Of a DNA stretch of 50,980 nucleotides, positions 18,801-26,434 are shown piece after piece. Source of the stretch: Pseudomonadota bacterium (lineage in GTDB: Bacteria > Pseudomonadota > Alphaproteobacteria > Micropepsales > Micropepsaceae). The stretch spans positions 1 through 50,980 of the forward strand of contig JAKBAU010000001.1 in assembly GCA_021808875.1 (NCBI GenBank), read 5' to 3'. Within the stretch, counting starts at the first letter, position 1. Every line of letters begins with the position of its first letter. Made by a program: the position numbers and the translations under genes. A model generated the notes under the pieces. It did no database searches, was not told where the DNA came from, and worked only from the letters and a program-made list of their open reading frames with translations.

Positions 18801-19231
18801 GGGCGATCAGGGTCGGCAACGGGCAGCGTCCAGGGCGCGAAGGCCAGTCCGTTCAGCAGCGCGTCGGCCATCCGCTGCGCCTCGAGCTCGGCGCCCGGGC
18901 GCAGCCGGAACGGGTAGCCGGGACGCTCTGCATCCACCCGGAAGGGTGGCTCGCTGTAATCGGGTTCGAGGCGGTTGTCCTCCTCCCAGATTGCCGCGTC
19001 ATGGACCGCCTGACGGAGCTGGATGCCGGAGCCGACGGACACGCCGAGCTGGCGCAGGGAAAAGGCGGCGGCGGCGAAATCCGCAAAGCCTGGCCGATCC
19101 AGGCAGGAGCCGAAACCCGACAGCAGCGCCGGGATGCTGTCGAGTGTGGTCTCACCCAGGAAGTGGTGAACGGCTGCGCAGACCCACTGGACGCGCAGGT
19201 CGCCGGTGAAGCCGTCCGCACGCGTCCTCAT
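15830..19231 (-). CDS. pPIWI-RE-associated DinG-type superfamily 2 helicase
   Basis: A 1,133-residue helicase in the position always seen beside pPIWI-RE genes. The N-terminal ~240 residues are the accessory (pPIWI_RE_Z-like) region. The helicase core has Walker A GLPGTGKTT (K260), DEAD-type Walker B VIVDEADG (D448, E449) and motif VI-like QTIGRAMRNG near residue 1043. Cysteines in SPPCTRVLQRR and CPLSGAC, between motifs I and II, resemble the iron-sulfur insertion of DinG/XPD helicases, but I count only three clear ones. It would unwind DNA or R-loops for the PIWI and nuclease partners. Its ATG overlaps the stop of the nuclease gene by 4 nt, and its own stop overlaps the giant gene's start. 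Confidence 0.85.
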   Translation of the reverse strand: MRTRADGFTGDLRVQWVCAAVHHFLGETTLDSIPALLSGFGSCLDRPGFADFAAAAFSLRQLGVSVGSGIQLRQAVHDAAIWEEDNRLEPDYSEPPFRVDAERPGYPFRLRPGAELEAQRMADALLNGLAFAPWTLPVADPDRPMAVLEAAVDGADRITVEMDGIAAPATPDHHDVTRPPRGPIVIPLADLEAVAARLDALDQADPVRPRGNWLARLREADGRRKFEVLTPDRGRGVLRDTDVIRLEGLKHLIGLPGTGKTTLIVLLLVWLDEHGYRTVVLLPSIEMSLNLLADLRFYGADVGLLVGQSPETRINHARKLAERLGADESRGFGRTVAGADLLGLTCALAAFDTDPEGHEAFPHLSPPCTRVLQRRLRQDGTPVARESKHLCPLSGACGRLKAPRELVHRKIWLGHVLSMDTRISPHFADDQLRYFEAAAMASDLVIVDEADGAQASLDGKAIASLNLTGSTDSYEHHLIQDLFSPMAAGRNNMLASNVQNYSSAASDFATLNRALVAMLQDDRRRNGAEGPMARFKDTFVTGNNVLTTLFCPPDITVLPPTERVAEERRFNAIQVFWDGCLRRALYHRTETDATTDEYEFDRDRVAQDLGRTPEEVDAVGLVIASLTRDWISEPLPTRRHGLMDELRQATFGLIEPQPHLGPGERTELFQFLVGVTTVILRFLSLVPAQQAMVAEGIHREPLFRQGISEDFARVIPEALLGRLSGLRFHYDESGSRPSVRLQYVTFRGAPRVLLYRLHQLLRHEGRDQGPAVLLASATSFLAESPTFHIPAGPDLILRRNEETAAWRRSRYTFAPIPDPEDPARPLRFSGAPLGSRDRILRAMVDHYASGETPLLERMTADFDPGRKVGLVVNSYAQVALIKDWLRRRHPALGERVIAVTNSPPERNEGDWITAAQVERIGLRDDWCALVFPMKALARGVNIVFERGPRRRDALLGTMVFLTRPHPATESLDLVAGLAGEATLKFDMHAFPPGATHAQVTAAWAVARRDLNRTARRLLRFPLMASRLGPLNTPFTADIMVDVLQTIGRAMRNGCPARVIFADAAWAPNSAYTERRRDSGETSMLVKMRDILRARLADPDPVDREIYRSLYEPFLHPLEGCDGVSFSDGAEDDE

Positions 19232-20331
19232 GCGAGCGCCCGTATGGCCTGGGACGCGGTCATGAACTCGAGGTGGTGCTCGCCGCGGTAGACGTCGCGG
19301 AGCTGCTCCAGGTAGCGCGGGTTGAGGGCGAGCTTGTCGTCCGGTACGGCGAGGATGCGCCTGCGGAATGCGGCGAGGCGTCCGATCGACTTCGACAGCT
19401 TGGCGCCGAGCACGACCGGACTGGCATAAGTCTTCACGTCGATGCCGACCTCCGCACCGTCCACGCCCACGTCGGCAGCGTCCGCCATGGGGTAGAGCAC
19501 CGAATTGCGGCCTGCGGCCATGAGCGCATCATGGATGCGGATCTCGTCCAGGCCGGGGCCCACCCAGTAGGCCAGGACCGCCCCGGTCGCCCACTGCCAC
19601 TCGGCGGGGTTGGCGATCACCAGCCCGGCGGGGGCGTGCGGATGCGCCAGGCGGCATTGCCGGATCCGGCAGCGGCCGTCGGGCCAGGTCGCCTGATCGC
19701 GATCCGGCCAGAGCAGCGAGCCACAATGGCTGCATTGCCGGGCCACGCCGTCGAACAGCGCTCCGGCCGGGACCGGCCGGTAATAGGAGGCGATGGCCCG
19801 GGCCGCCGCGACCAGGCCGTTGCCGACGACAAACTGCTCGCGCTCGGCATAGGGGCAAGCCGGGTGCCGGACGATGAACTCGCGGATGAGGGTGTAGGTC
19901 GCATCGCGGCGGCGCAGCGGGAAAGCGCCGACGGCCGCGCGCAATGCTTCGTGCGCTATGTCCTCCTGGGCCGACAGCTCGCTGCCGCCCAGCGCCGCCA
20001 TCTCACGGCAGTCGGTCGTCGGGATGGCGAGTTCGCCGTCGATCAGGTTGACGTCGGCATAGGTGAACGGCGCCCGGAACATTGGCACCCCCCACTCCGC
20101 GAACGGCTGGCATGCCCGCCCCATGGCGACATGGACGCTGGCGCCCAGGTCCTCGACGCCTGCGCCGACGCAAAGGCCGGACAGCAGGGCCAGCCCCCGC
20201 CGCAGGCGCGGCGGCATGGTGGCGTCCTGCTGCACCACGCCCTCGCCTGCGCTGACGCGCTCATGCAGATCGACCAGACCGCGGGCGATCAACAGGGCCG
20301 TGACATTTGGATCGGCTTGAGGCATGGTCAC
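19228..20331 (-). CDS. pPIWI-RE-associated PD-(D/E)XK nuclease with zinc ribbon
   Basis: A 367-residue restriction-endonuclease-fold protein, first gene of the operon. A zinc ribbon is formed by C200, C203 (RQCSHCGSLLW), C221 and C226. The nuclease motif follows: D291 and then D298-V-K300 in DGAEVGIDVKTYASP, the D-(D/E)xK arrangement. Its order before a DinG-type helicase and a PIWI protein is the classic pPIWI-RE three-gene layout, in which this protein is the presumed DNA-cutting effector. The N-terminal ~180 residues are helical and unrecognised apart from this context. The ATG at 20331 lies only 20 bases from the likely start of the divergent regulator gene. Confidence 0.85.
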   Translation of the reverse strand: MTMPQADPNVTALLIARGLVDLHERVSAGEGVVQQDATMPPRLRRGLALLSGLCVGAGVEDLGASVHVAMGRACQPFAEWGVPMFRAPFTYADVNLIDGELAIPTTDCREMAALGGSELSAQEDIAHEALRAAVGAFPLRRRDATYTLIREFIVRHPACPYAEREQFVVGNGLVAAARAIASYYRPVPAGALFDGVARQCSHCGSLLWPDRDQATWPDGRCRIRQCRLAHPHAPAGLVIANPAEWQWATGAVLAYWVGPGLDEIRIHDALMAAGRNSVLYPMADAADVGVDGAEVGIDVKTYASPVVLGAKLSKSIGRLAAFRRRILAVPDDKLALNPRYLEQLRDVYRGEHHLEFMTASQAIRALA

Positions 20332-20350
20332 CCGCGAAAGTGAGGCGCTG
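20332..20350. promoter_or_regulatory. Very short divergent start region between regulator and operon
   Basis: The operon's ATG (20331-20329) and the likely regulator GTG (20351) are about 20 bases apart. Each gene's promoter and any operator must therefore lie inside the other gene's 5' coding sequence. I cannot point to a convincing -35/-10 pair or operator by eye. Confidence 0.4.
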
Positions 20351-21262
20351 GTGATAGAGCAATCATTGGATCATGTCCATGCTACTCATAAGCCGGAGAC
20401 GGTCAAGTTACTAGACCATCTCCTGGGGTCCAGGAACCGGCCGACGGTGCTTCGGCGCCTGCGTTGGATTGAGGACCGGCTGTGGTGGCACGGATCGCTC
20501 AGGCGGGCGGAGGTTGTCGAACGTTTCGGGATTTCGCCGCAGCAGGCTTCGCAGGACATTTCGGCATACCAACACATTCGGCCTGGTCTGGCCAAGCTCG
20601 ATCCGTCATCGAAGGCGTATCTTCGGGACGCGTCCGCAGAGCCTTTCTTCCCAAAGGACCCGTTCCGCTGGATTACTCATGAGATGTCCGAGAACGCCCC
20701 GGTCTTGCCGCTGGAGCGGGTCCCGGTCCCGGGCCGACGGGCCGACCGGGATGTGATGGCGGGGCTGCTGAGCGCGTTCGACGCCAAGCGGTCGCTGGCC
20801 ATCGAATACCAATCGTTGTCACGGGACGGCCCATCGGGGAGGACCATCTGTCCCCACCACCTGGTCGACGCGAACCACCGCTGCCATGTCCGTGCCTGGG
20901 ATAGCTTGCGCAGCCGGTTCGCCGATTTCGTCGTCGGCCGCATCGTGTCCGTGCGGCCATGCCCTGACTACCCGTGGATCGACGGCCTGGCCGACCATCT
21001 CTGGCATGAGCAGGTCGTCATCATCCTGGTGCCTGCGCCAGAACTGAGCCCGGCACAGCGGCGGGTGGTCGAGCAAGATTACGGGATGCACAAGGGCCAG
21101 ACGGAATTCAGCGTACGCAAGGCCCTTGTGACCTATGTCGCAGAGGCCCTGGGCATCCTAGATGAAATCCAAGGCGGGTCTGAAGCCGAGGACGCTCCGC
21201 TCCGGCGGCGCGAGTTGCGCTGCCTGAACGCGGCGGAGCTCTCCGACTACGTCCCGCGCTAA
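20351..21262 (+). CDS. WYL-domain transcriptional regulator, BrxR/CapW type
   Basis: About 303 residues if translated from GTG 20351, which has GTGAGG 5 bases upstream. An ATG at 20324 would overlap the divergent nuclease gene and has a poorly spaced ribosome-binding site. The N-terminal winged helix is clear (RLRWIEDRLWWHGSLRRAEV, then FGISPQQASQDISAYQ). It is followed by a WYL domain (IEYQSLS...RTICPHHLVDANHRCHVRAWD) and a C-terminal WCX-like part. This is the architecture of BrxR/CapW repressors, which silence BREX, CBASS and other defence operons until infection. Its divergent position makes it the probable repressor of the pPIWI-RE operon; the ligand sensed by the WYL domain is unknown. 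Confidence 0.82.
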   Translation: MIEQSLDHVHATHKPETVKLLDHLLGSRNRPTVLRRLRWIEDRLWWHGSLRRAEVVERFGISPQQASQDISAYQHIRPGLAKLDPSSKAYLRDASAEPFFPKDPFRWITHEMSENAPVLPLERVPVPGRRADRDVMAGLLSAFDAKRSLAIEYQSLSRDGPSGRTICPHHLVDANHRCHVRAWDSLRSRFADFVVGRIVSVRPCPDYPWIDGLADHLWHEQVVIILVPAPELSPAQRRVVEQDYGMHKGQTEFSVRKALVTYVAEALGILDEIQGGSEAEDAPLRRRELRCLNAAELSDYVPR

Positions 21263-21544
21263 CGCCGCCGACTAGAGAACGACGTCCAGGCTGGACACTG
21301 GCTGACTGGCGTGGATCCACTGGCCCAGGATGTGGTCCACCGCTGTGCACCGCTCGTCGGTTACGACACCGCCCAGCAGCCGCAGTTCATGCGACAGGCG
21401 AGCACCGCCAACGAGCCTGGCTTTGGCACACCGCAGCATAGGATGCTGTCGACACAGACATAGATGTTGGTCAACCGATCTGAGTCAGCCGACCGGGCGC
21501 GCTTCCACCCCCAGCTAAAGCAGGGCGTTTCCGCGCAGTAGTCG
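21263..21544. other. Decayed region after the regulator gene
   Basis: A minus-strand reading with protein-like character ends at a stop near 21273 (...ELRLLGGVVTDERC...DHILGQWI...), but its upstream part is broken by several stops in the same frame. I do not recognise the family. It looks like the 3' end of a lost gene. Confidence 0.3.
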
Positions 21545-21665
21545 GTGAACGTGCTGAAGGAGGTGGCTGATGTCACGCTCTCGGATGACGAGTATGCCGT
21601 TGGCGCCTCTTACGCGCCGGAACCCGAACATTGCCCAAAGTGCGGCGTTGTCGGACATCGGTATC
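21545..21665 (+). pseudogene. ISL3-like transposase N-terminal scrap
   Basis: About 40 codons resembling the zinc-binding start of ISL3-family transposases (EHCPKCGVVGHRYRR). The similarity ends where IS630-like sequence begins. The assignment is by motif only. Confidence 0.4.
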
Positions 21666-21667
21666 GA

Positions 21668-22166
21668 CGCCGGTCAAAGTCTGGTTCCAGGACGAGGCCC
21701 GGGTCTGGCAGAAAGGCGGGCACGCCTACGTATGGGCCGAAATCGGCTCGCGGCCCCTGATGGTCCGCGACAACCGCCATGATTCCGCTCACATTTTTGG
21801 CGCGATCTGCCCGGCCAGGGCGCTGGCGCCGCGGTGATCATGCCCGCCGTCAACACCGAGGCGATGAACGAGCACCTGAAGGAGCTCGCCACGCAGGTAA
21901 CGCCCGGTTCGGTTGCCGTCGTCGTCTGCGACGGGTCAGGCTGGCACCAGCGGGGCAAGGGCCTGATCGTCCCGGAGACCGTCCGCCTGCTGTCGCTGCC
22001 GCCCTATTCGCCCGAGCTAAACCCGGTTGAGATGGTCTGGGACTAACTTCGGCAGAACAAATTATGCGCACGTGTCTGGGACAGCTACGACGATATCCTC
22101 GAGGCTTGCAGGGACGCCTGGAACTGGCTGATCGACGATCCCGACCGCATCCCTTTGGCAACTTGA
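21668..22166 (+). pseudogene. IS630-family transposase C-terminal remnant
   Basis: The second half of an IS630-type DDE transposase in pieces. VWFQDEARVWQKGG lies in one frame. After about 21835 the reading continues in another frame with VVVCDGSGWHQRGKG and the hallmark LPPYSPELNPVEMVWD, then a TAA, then CARVWDSYDDILEACRDAWN. Frameshift and stop make it non-functional, and no terminal repeats were found. Confidence 0.8.
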
Positions 22167-22562
22167 AGGCGCTCAGTTTGGCCAGCCAGATCGCCGTAAA
22201 GCGGATGGGATGGATAGGGTCGCCGCTATGGAAACGGTGGCACGAATAGGGATCGGCTGACGCCAGACGCGATCGCGTCCCTGAGCAGTTTAAACGCCGA
22301 TTCGGCGATTTCGACGAGGAAGAGTTCTTTGAGGTGATACCGTCGCGATCATCGTCAAATCGTCCTGGAGGATGTTTTTTGGTTTTGGGTCCGTTCCATG
22401 CATAAGCGAAGGCCGAACTGGACTGAGTGGCTTGGGCTAACGGAACGACATTTGCGCGTGTGACAGGAGCAGCCTCCGAAATTCATCGACAGAACCGTAA
22501 CAAATCGCGATAAGCCTCACCTATCACTACGCCACCTCTTTCAAACAGTTTGATTTTCAGCA
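22167..22562. other. No recognisable gene
   Basis: About 400 bases between the IS630 remnant and the methyltransferase gene. All frames are broken by stops. The last part must contain the promoter of the gene at 22563, but no clear motif or ribosome-binding site is visible. Confidence 0.4.
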
Positions 22563-23603
22563 ATGACATCCGAGTCCCAGTTGTTAAGAACGCCGTCCGA
22601 GCAGGATTCCTGTGCAAACGAGGATGTTGAGGCCGCCAAAATTGCCAGGAAGCGTGTGCATCGGTCTGGTCTCGGCGGCGCTATCCGAAAGGCGCGCCGG
22701 GAGGCCAAGCTGAGTCAATCGGAACTTGCATCTGCCTCCGGGCTACACCGCAACGCTGTTGTCGCCGTCGAAGCCGGGCGCGGTTATGTCAGCACCGTTC
22801 AGGTTCTTGCGGATGCCCTTGGCTTGGAAATTGCCGGTAAAGGCATGCCCAGTGCCGGAAATCTTGGTGTTCGTTTGCTCGCGTTGCGCAAGCGCCGCCG
22901 TCTCAGCCGACGGACGGCTGCTAAAATGGCGGGCATTAGCATTCCGGCAATCGAGAGCGTTGAACGGACAGGCACAGGTCATATCGCCAGCCTGGAGGCC
23001 CTCGCCCGGGCGGTCGGGGCCGGGCTGTGCCTTGTGCCGAGAGGGACATCTCCCGATTTTTGGGTATCCGCGGGAAATTCGACTGGCGATTCCGAGTGGT
23101 ATTCGCCAGCATGGCTCCTCGATCTGGTCGAAAGCGTCATCGGGCCGTTCGATACTGACCCGTGCAGTCCCGGCAAGGATAAGTCTGCGGTTCGCGCCAA
23201 TCTCCACTTCACCGCCCTGGATGATGGTCTCGCTCACGATTGGCCCGGGGCAGTGTGGATGAACCCGCCCTACGGCCGGACTGTTGGCCGGTGGCTGAAA
23301 AAGGCCCGTCGCGAAGTCGATGTTGGTAACGCCAGGTGCGTTGTGGCGCTGGTGCCCGCGCGAACCGACACGGCCTGGTGGCACGGTCATATCCCGGGGA
23401 TCGCCGACATAGTTTTGCTGCGTGGCCGGATATCTTTTGGGGACGGGACGGCGGCCGCACCGTTTCCGTCTGCCTTGCTCGGCTACGGCCTCTCGCCCGA
23501 TCAGCGGGATGCGCTATTCGCCGCCTTTCCTGACTCAATGCATGTTGCCGCGCCGGGACACCCAGATAGGGACAGTCGAGCGGGACCTGGGAAGGCGGCC
23601 TGA
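22563..23603 (+). CDS. Phage-type DNA N6-adenine methyltransferase with two XRE domains
   Basis: A 346-residue fusion. Residues ~37-92 and ~100-155 are two XRE-family helix-turn-helix domains (IRKARREAKLSQSELASASG; LRKRRRLSRRTAAKMAGIS). Residues ~176-310 are a phage Dam-like N6-adenine methyltransferase (PF05869 type) with DTDPCSP and the catalytic NPPYG at 234-238. It would methylate adenine in DNA, and the XRE domains suggest self-regulation or targeting. No restriction nuclease is adjacent, so it is an orphan methyltransferase, perhaps protecting a mobile element. The ATG has no good ribosome-binding site. The tail after residue 320 is disordered. Confidence 0.82.
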   Translation: MTSESQLLRTPSEQDSCANEDVEAAKIARKRVHRSGLGGAIRKARREAKLSQSELASASGLHRNAVVAVEAGRGYVSTVQVLADALGLEIAGKGMPSAGNLGVRLLALRKRRRLSRRTAAKMAGISIPAIESVERTGTGHIASLEALARAVGAGLCLVPRGTSPDFWVSAGNSTGDSEWYSPAWLLDLVESVIGPFDTDPCSPGKDKSAVRANLHFTALDDGLAHDWPGAVWMNPPYGRTVGRWLKKARREVDVGNARCVVALVPARTDTAWWHGHIPGIADIVLLRGRISFGDGTAAAPFPSALLGYGLSPDQRDALFAAFPDSMHVAAPGHPDRDSRAGPGKAA

Positions 23604-23746
23604 GAACCGACACTACGACGCCCGGCACCGCCGCGCCGAGATCGGTGCATGCTGGGCATGAGATATTCGGGCACCTTGCGGGAGGAAGCAAACGCGTGGC
23701 GCCAAGCCATTTCACGTAGATACGGCTTATCCGTATAGGATTAACA

Positions 23747-24445
23747 TTAACCCTCCAACACGATGGTGGGGCACCGCATAGACAGTGAACAGCTCGCGGT
23801 TTCAGCGATAGCCGCTTTCGGCTCGACTCTCCTGAGTGTAGTCGTCAAAGGTAATTCCGCGGGGGCACCTCCTTTTACTCGGTCCTGCCAGTCGCCGATG
23901 CCGGACCAAGCGGCCGAAAGCTCGGACACGGCCATATCGTTCAGCATCGACGCAATAACATCATGCATCGCGATCGTGCCTCTCACACCAAATCGGTCGA
24001 GAACCGCCAGGCCGACGGCGCGAGTTTCGCGATATCCGCTTTTGAGAAAAAGAGAGCCATGCGACTCGGTCGGTTCCATCACTCCGCCGCTTGACTTGAG
24101 CAATCGGATAACGAACGAGTTCAACTCGCCAACTTGCACATCATGCTCACCAAGCAGCGGAAACTCATAACGCCGCAGGTTATCGATCAGGTGCTCAACG
24201 TGCAACTTGGCGACATCGAACTAGGTGCTCAAAAATTCCGTGAATTGCGTCGACATGTCGATGATAGGCTGCAAGTGGTCGTTGACATACATGGAAGTGC
24301 TCCCAGAAGAGATATGTGTCGGCCGAATGTCGTCGCACAAGTCACGGATATCCGGGATGCCTTAAGTCACAAGCAGAGCCGTCATGCCCACAAATTTTGC
24401 TATTTCGATACATTCTGCGGCAGCATGGTGAAAATCATCCTATCC
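23747..24445 (-). pseudogene. Decayed minus-strand gene with two in-frame stops
   Basis: One frame reads protein-like from about 24445 to 23747 but is cut by TAA (24362-24364) and TAG (24221-24223). The text on both sides of each stop keeps its character: ...KFVGMTALLVT, then GIPDIRDLCDDIRPTHISSG...FTEFLST, then FDVAKLHVEHLIDNLRRYEF. The longest remaining piece is 152 codons from a TTG at 24205. I do not recognise the family. The HHAAAECIEIAKFVGMTALLVT stretch has a sugar-isomerase (SIS) flavour, but this is weak. Confidence 0.5.
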
Positions 24446-24550
24446 CCACTATATAATCTTTGTTCCTGATGAATTAATTTCTAACCGCCCCTGCGATCGA
24501 AACGGTGCGCGATTTCAGATAGTGGACAATATTAAGCGGGCACTTTCGCT

Positions 24551-25540
24551 CTACACTGCCAACTCCATCTCCGCCGTTTCAGTGATATTGGCCACGATAA
24601 GCGGTGACAGCCACTTTACGTTGAACCTCCGTTCGCCATCCCGCGGACCTTCCCAAAATCCGTGCCAGTGACCGCGACGAAGGTGCGGGCGGACAGTGCG
24701 TCCCGGTTTGGCGGCTGCCTTTGCCGATACCTCACGCGCTTGCCGCAACTTGGCCCCAGTATTCAAACCCACATCGAAATGGACGGTTCGGTCCGCGGGG
24801 AACATCCGCCAGCCTCTCTTCGTCTTTCGAAGGGCGGCGCGCATGGGGCCATGACCGGGGCACCGGCTGTCGTCAATCTCGGGCTGGTCTGAGCACAAAT
24901 ACAGAATGATGGAGACCAGCGGCGTAAACATCCTCGCCAACTCATCGGCTTTAAGATCATCTGTAAGGATGCAAGGCATGCTCCTGGCAGCCCGGACCAG
25001 CACTCGGTCCACTGCTTCCTTCAGTGTCCACGGACCGATGTGGAGCGGGAAAGCCATGAGTTTGTGTTCACCATCCAGGAGAAGGCGCAGCTCTGGCAGC
25101 TTGTGTGCAATATCAAATTCGAGGTGCACCCAGAATCCATGCAACACCTCGTCGGCGAAGGTCATGCCGGGGGTTTCGACATACAGTGACCACTCGGGCA
25201 AACGAAACAGGAGCTCCGAGGGAAGAGGTCCATTGATCGTGCTGTCCGCAATGGCAGCCAGAAAATCCGCGTCAAACCGATAGATACCTTTCGAGTAGCG
25301 CCATGTGCCGATGGCGCTAAGCCTTCCTGTGTCCAGAACCATACGAACCGGGTCAGAAGAATGATGATGGCGGACGATCGTTGCCCAACCGGCCATTGGC
25401 ATGAGGCACCAACTCGGCCAGTCCGGAAGTTCCTTTCCACGGCCTTGGAGCAGCGCATCAAGCTGGCGAGACAAATGGGGATAATGTTCCACTAAAGCAT
25501 CCAACAGCCGAACGGCGCGGTGATTGTTCACGGACGACAT
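24551..25540 (-). CDS. AcrVA2-like anti-CRISPR family protein
   Basis: A 329-residue protein recognisably homologous to AcrVA2 of Moraxella. The C-terminal RPHLRRGHWHGFWEG followed by FNVKWLSPLIVAN corresponds to the family's most conserved block. TWRYSKGIYRFD, LLFRLPEWSLYVE and FTPLVSIILYLCSDQPEI also line up in order. Known AcrVA2 recognises the nascent N-terminus of Cas12a and causes loss of its mRNA; whether this distant homologue acts on Cas12a is unknown. The ATG at 25540 is preferred because GAGG lies 7 bases upstream; ATG 25546 is too close to it. The gene is on the same strand as the hypothetical gene at 25673. No Cas gene or CRISPR array is visible in the window. Confidence 0.82.
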   Translation of the reverse strand: MSSVNNHRAVRLLDALVEHYPHLSRQLDALLQGRGKELPDWPSWCLMPMAGWATIVRHHHSSDPVRMVLDTGRLSAIGTWRYSKGIYRFDADFLAAIADSTINGPLPSELLFRLPEWSLYVETPGMTFADEVLHGFWVHLEFDIAHKLPELRLLLDGEHKLMAFPLHIGPWTLKEAVDRVLVRAARSMPCILTDDLKADELARMFTPLVSIILYLCSDQPEIDDSRCPGHGPMRAALRKTKRGWRMFPADRTVHFDVGLNTGAKLRQAREVSAKAAAKPGRTVRPHLRRGHWHGFWEGPRDGERRFNVKWLSPLIVANITETAEMELAV

Positions 25541-25672
25541 GATCATGCCTCACATCTTGACTGGGATAGTATTGCATTTCAGATATTCGGAGATTTGGCG
25601 CGACGCCTTTAGAATAGATTATCTGAACACAGCTAGACGACAATCTTTTACAGTTTTAAGCAGACGGGCTTG

Positions 25673-26125
25673 CTATGCCAAATTACAGATTTTTGGCCGA
25701 CTTCTCGGGTTTACCAAAAAGCTCATCATGGGCGGCCGAGAGTTTTCCGGGTTCGAGGCAACAGCGACATTGGCTTCACTCAGGGGGAGAAATCCGGCGC
25801 GGCTGCATTCGTTGGCTCCTTCGCGGGACCAATGGCGCCGAGGTCTACCCTCCGTGCCTTCACCGGCCAGATAGAAGGTGTTAGTAGAACGCCGGAAGAG
25901 CGCTTCGTTGAACAACCGATGGTCCTCGGCATCGGGATTTCGGTGAGCGTAGGCTACGCAGACAGCCGTTTCCGTGTAGCGGCTCCTCGCGCCCAAAAAG
26001 CGGCGATGGTTCGGTGGAGGCATGCCCGAATCGATCGCGATGTCGCCGAACAGGAGGAGCAGAGCCCGCAAACATTCCTCCGCGCTCCGTCCATATCCTC
26101 TGTTTCCGCTGGGATTATCCGACAT
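25673..26125 (-). CDS. Hypothetical protein upstream of the AcrVA2-like gene
   Basis: A 150-residue ORF starting with MSDNPSGNRGYGRSAEECLR and a hydrophobic ALLLLFGDIAI helix. GGGAG precedes the ATG by 9 bases. I recognise no domain. It reads in the same direction as the AcrVA2-like gene, with a 132-base gap, so the two could share a transcript. Codon use and length are compatible with a gene but the evidence is modest. Confidence 0.45.
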   Translation of the reverse strand: MSDNPSGNRGYGRSAEECLRALLLLFGDIAIDSGMPPPNHRRFLGARSRYTETAVCVAYAHRNPDAEDHRLFNEALFRRSTNTFYLAGEGTEGRPRRHWSREGANECSRAGFLPLSEANVAVASNPENSRPPMMSFLVNPRSRPKICNLA

Positions 26126-26434
26126 GCCGACAGGCTCCCGTGGTTGCGTGGGAGCGACTATGCAATGCGTTGGTGATTAGAGCAGGTCATTGGGGTTGCC
26201 ACTTGTCGCCCTACCCTGCTGACCTATCCCAGCGCAGCGGCAACGGGAATGCGCCACGTTGCGCCAGGAGAGGCCTCGCCTCAATGCAGACAACCTAGTC
26301 AATCAGTGCGGCCCCGCGTTTCCCGTTTACCGGCTAGGAGCCTGTGTGCTTTACGACGGGTTGCGGGAGCCGATCCTCGAAACCGGGGACACCGGTCCCG
26401 AGGTGGAAAGAACGGATTATGATATCAAACCAAC
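26126..26434. other. Intergenic region between divergent genes
   Basis: About 310 bases between the genes starting at 26125 (minus) and 26435 (plus). It must hold both promoters, but I find no clear motif. A CCCTGCTGACCTATCCC stretch near 26210 resembles the 18-bp inverted repeat at 32476 and 33030. Confidence 0.35.

Noticed and set aside
17045..19291. 748-codon plus-strand open frame
   Set aside because: Antisense shadow of the helicase gene, which carries Walker motifs on the other strand.
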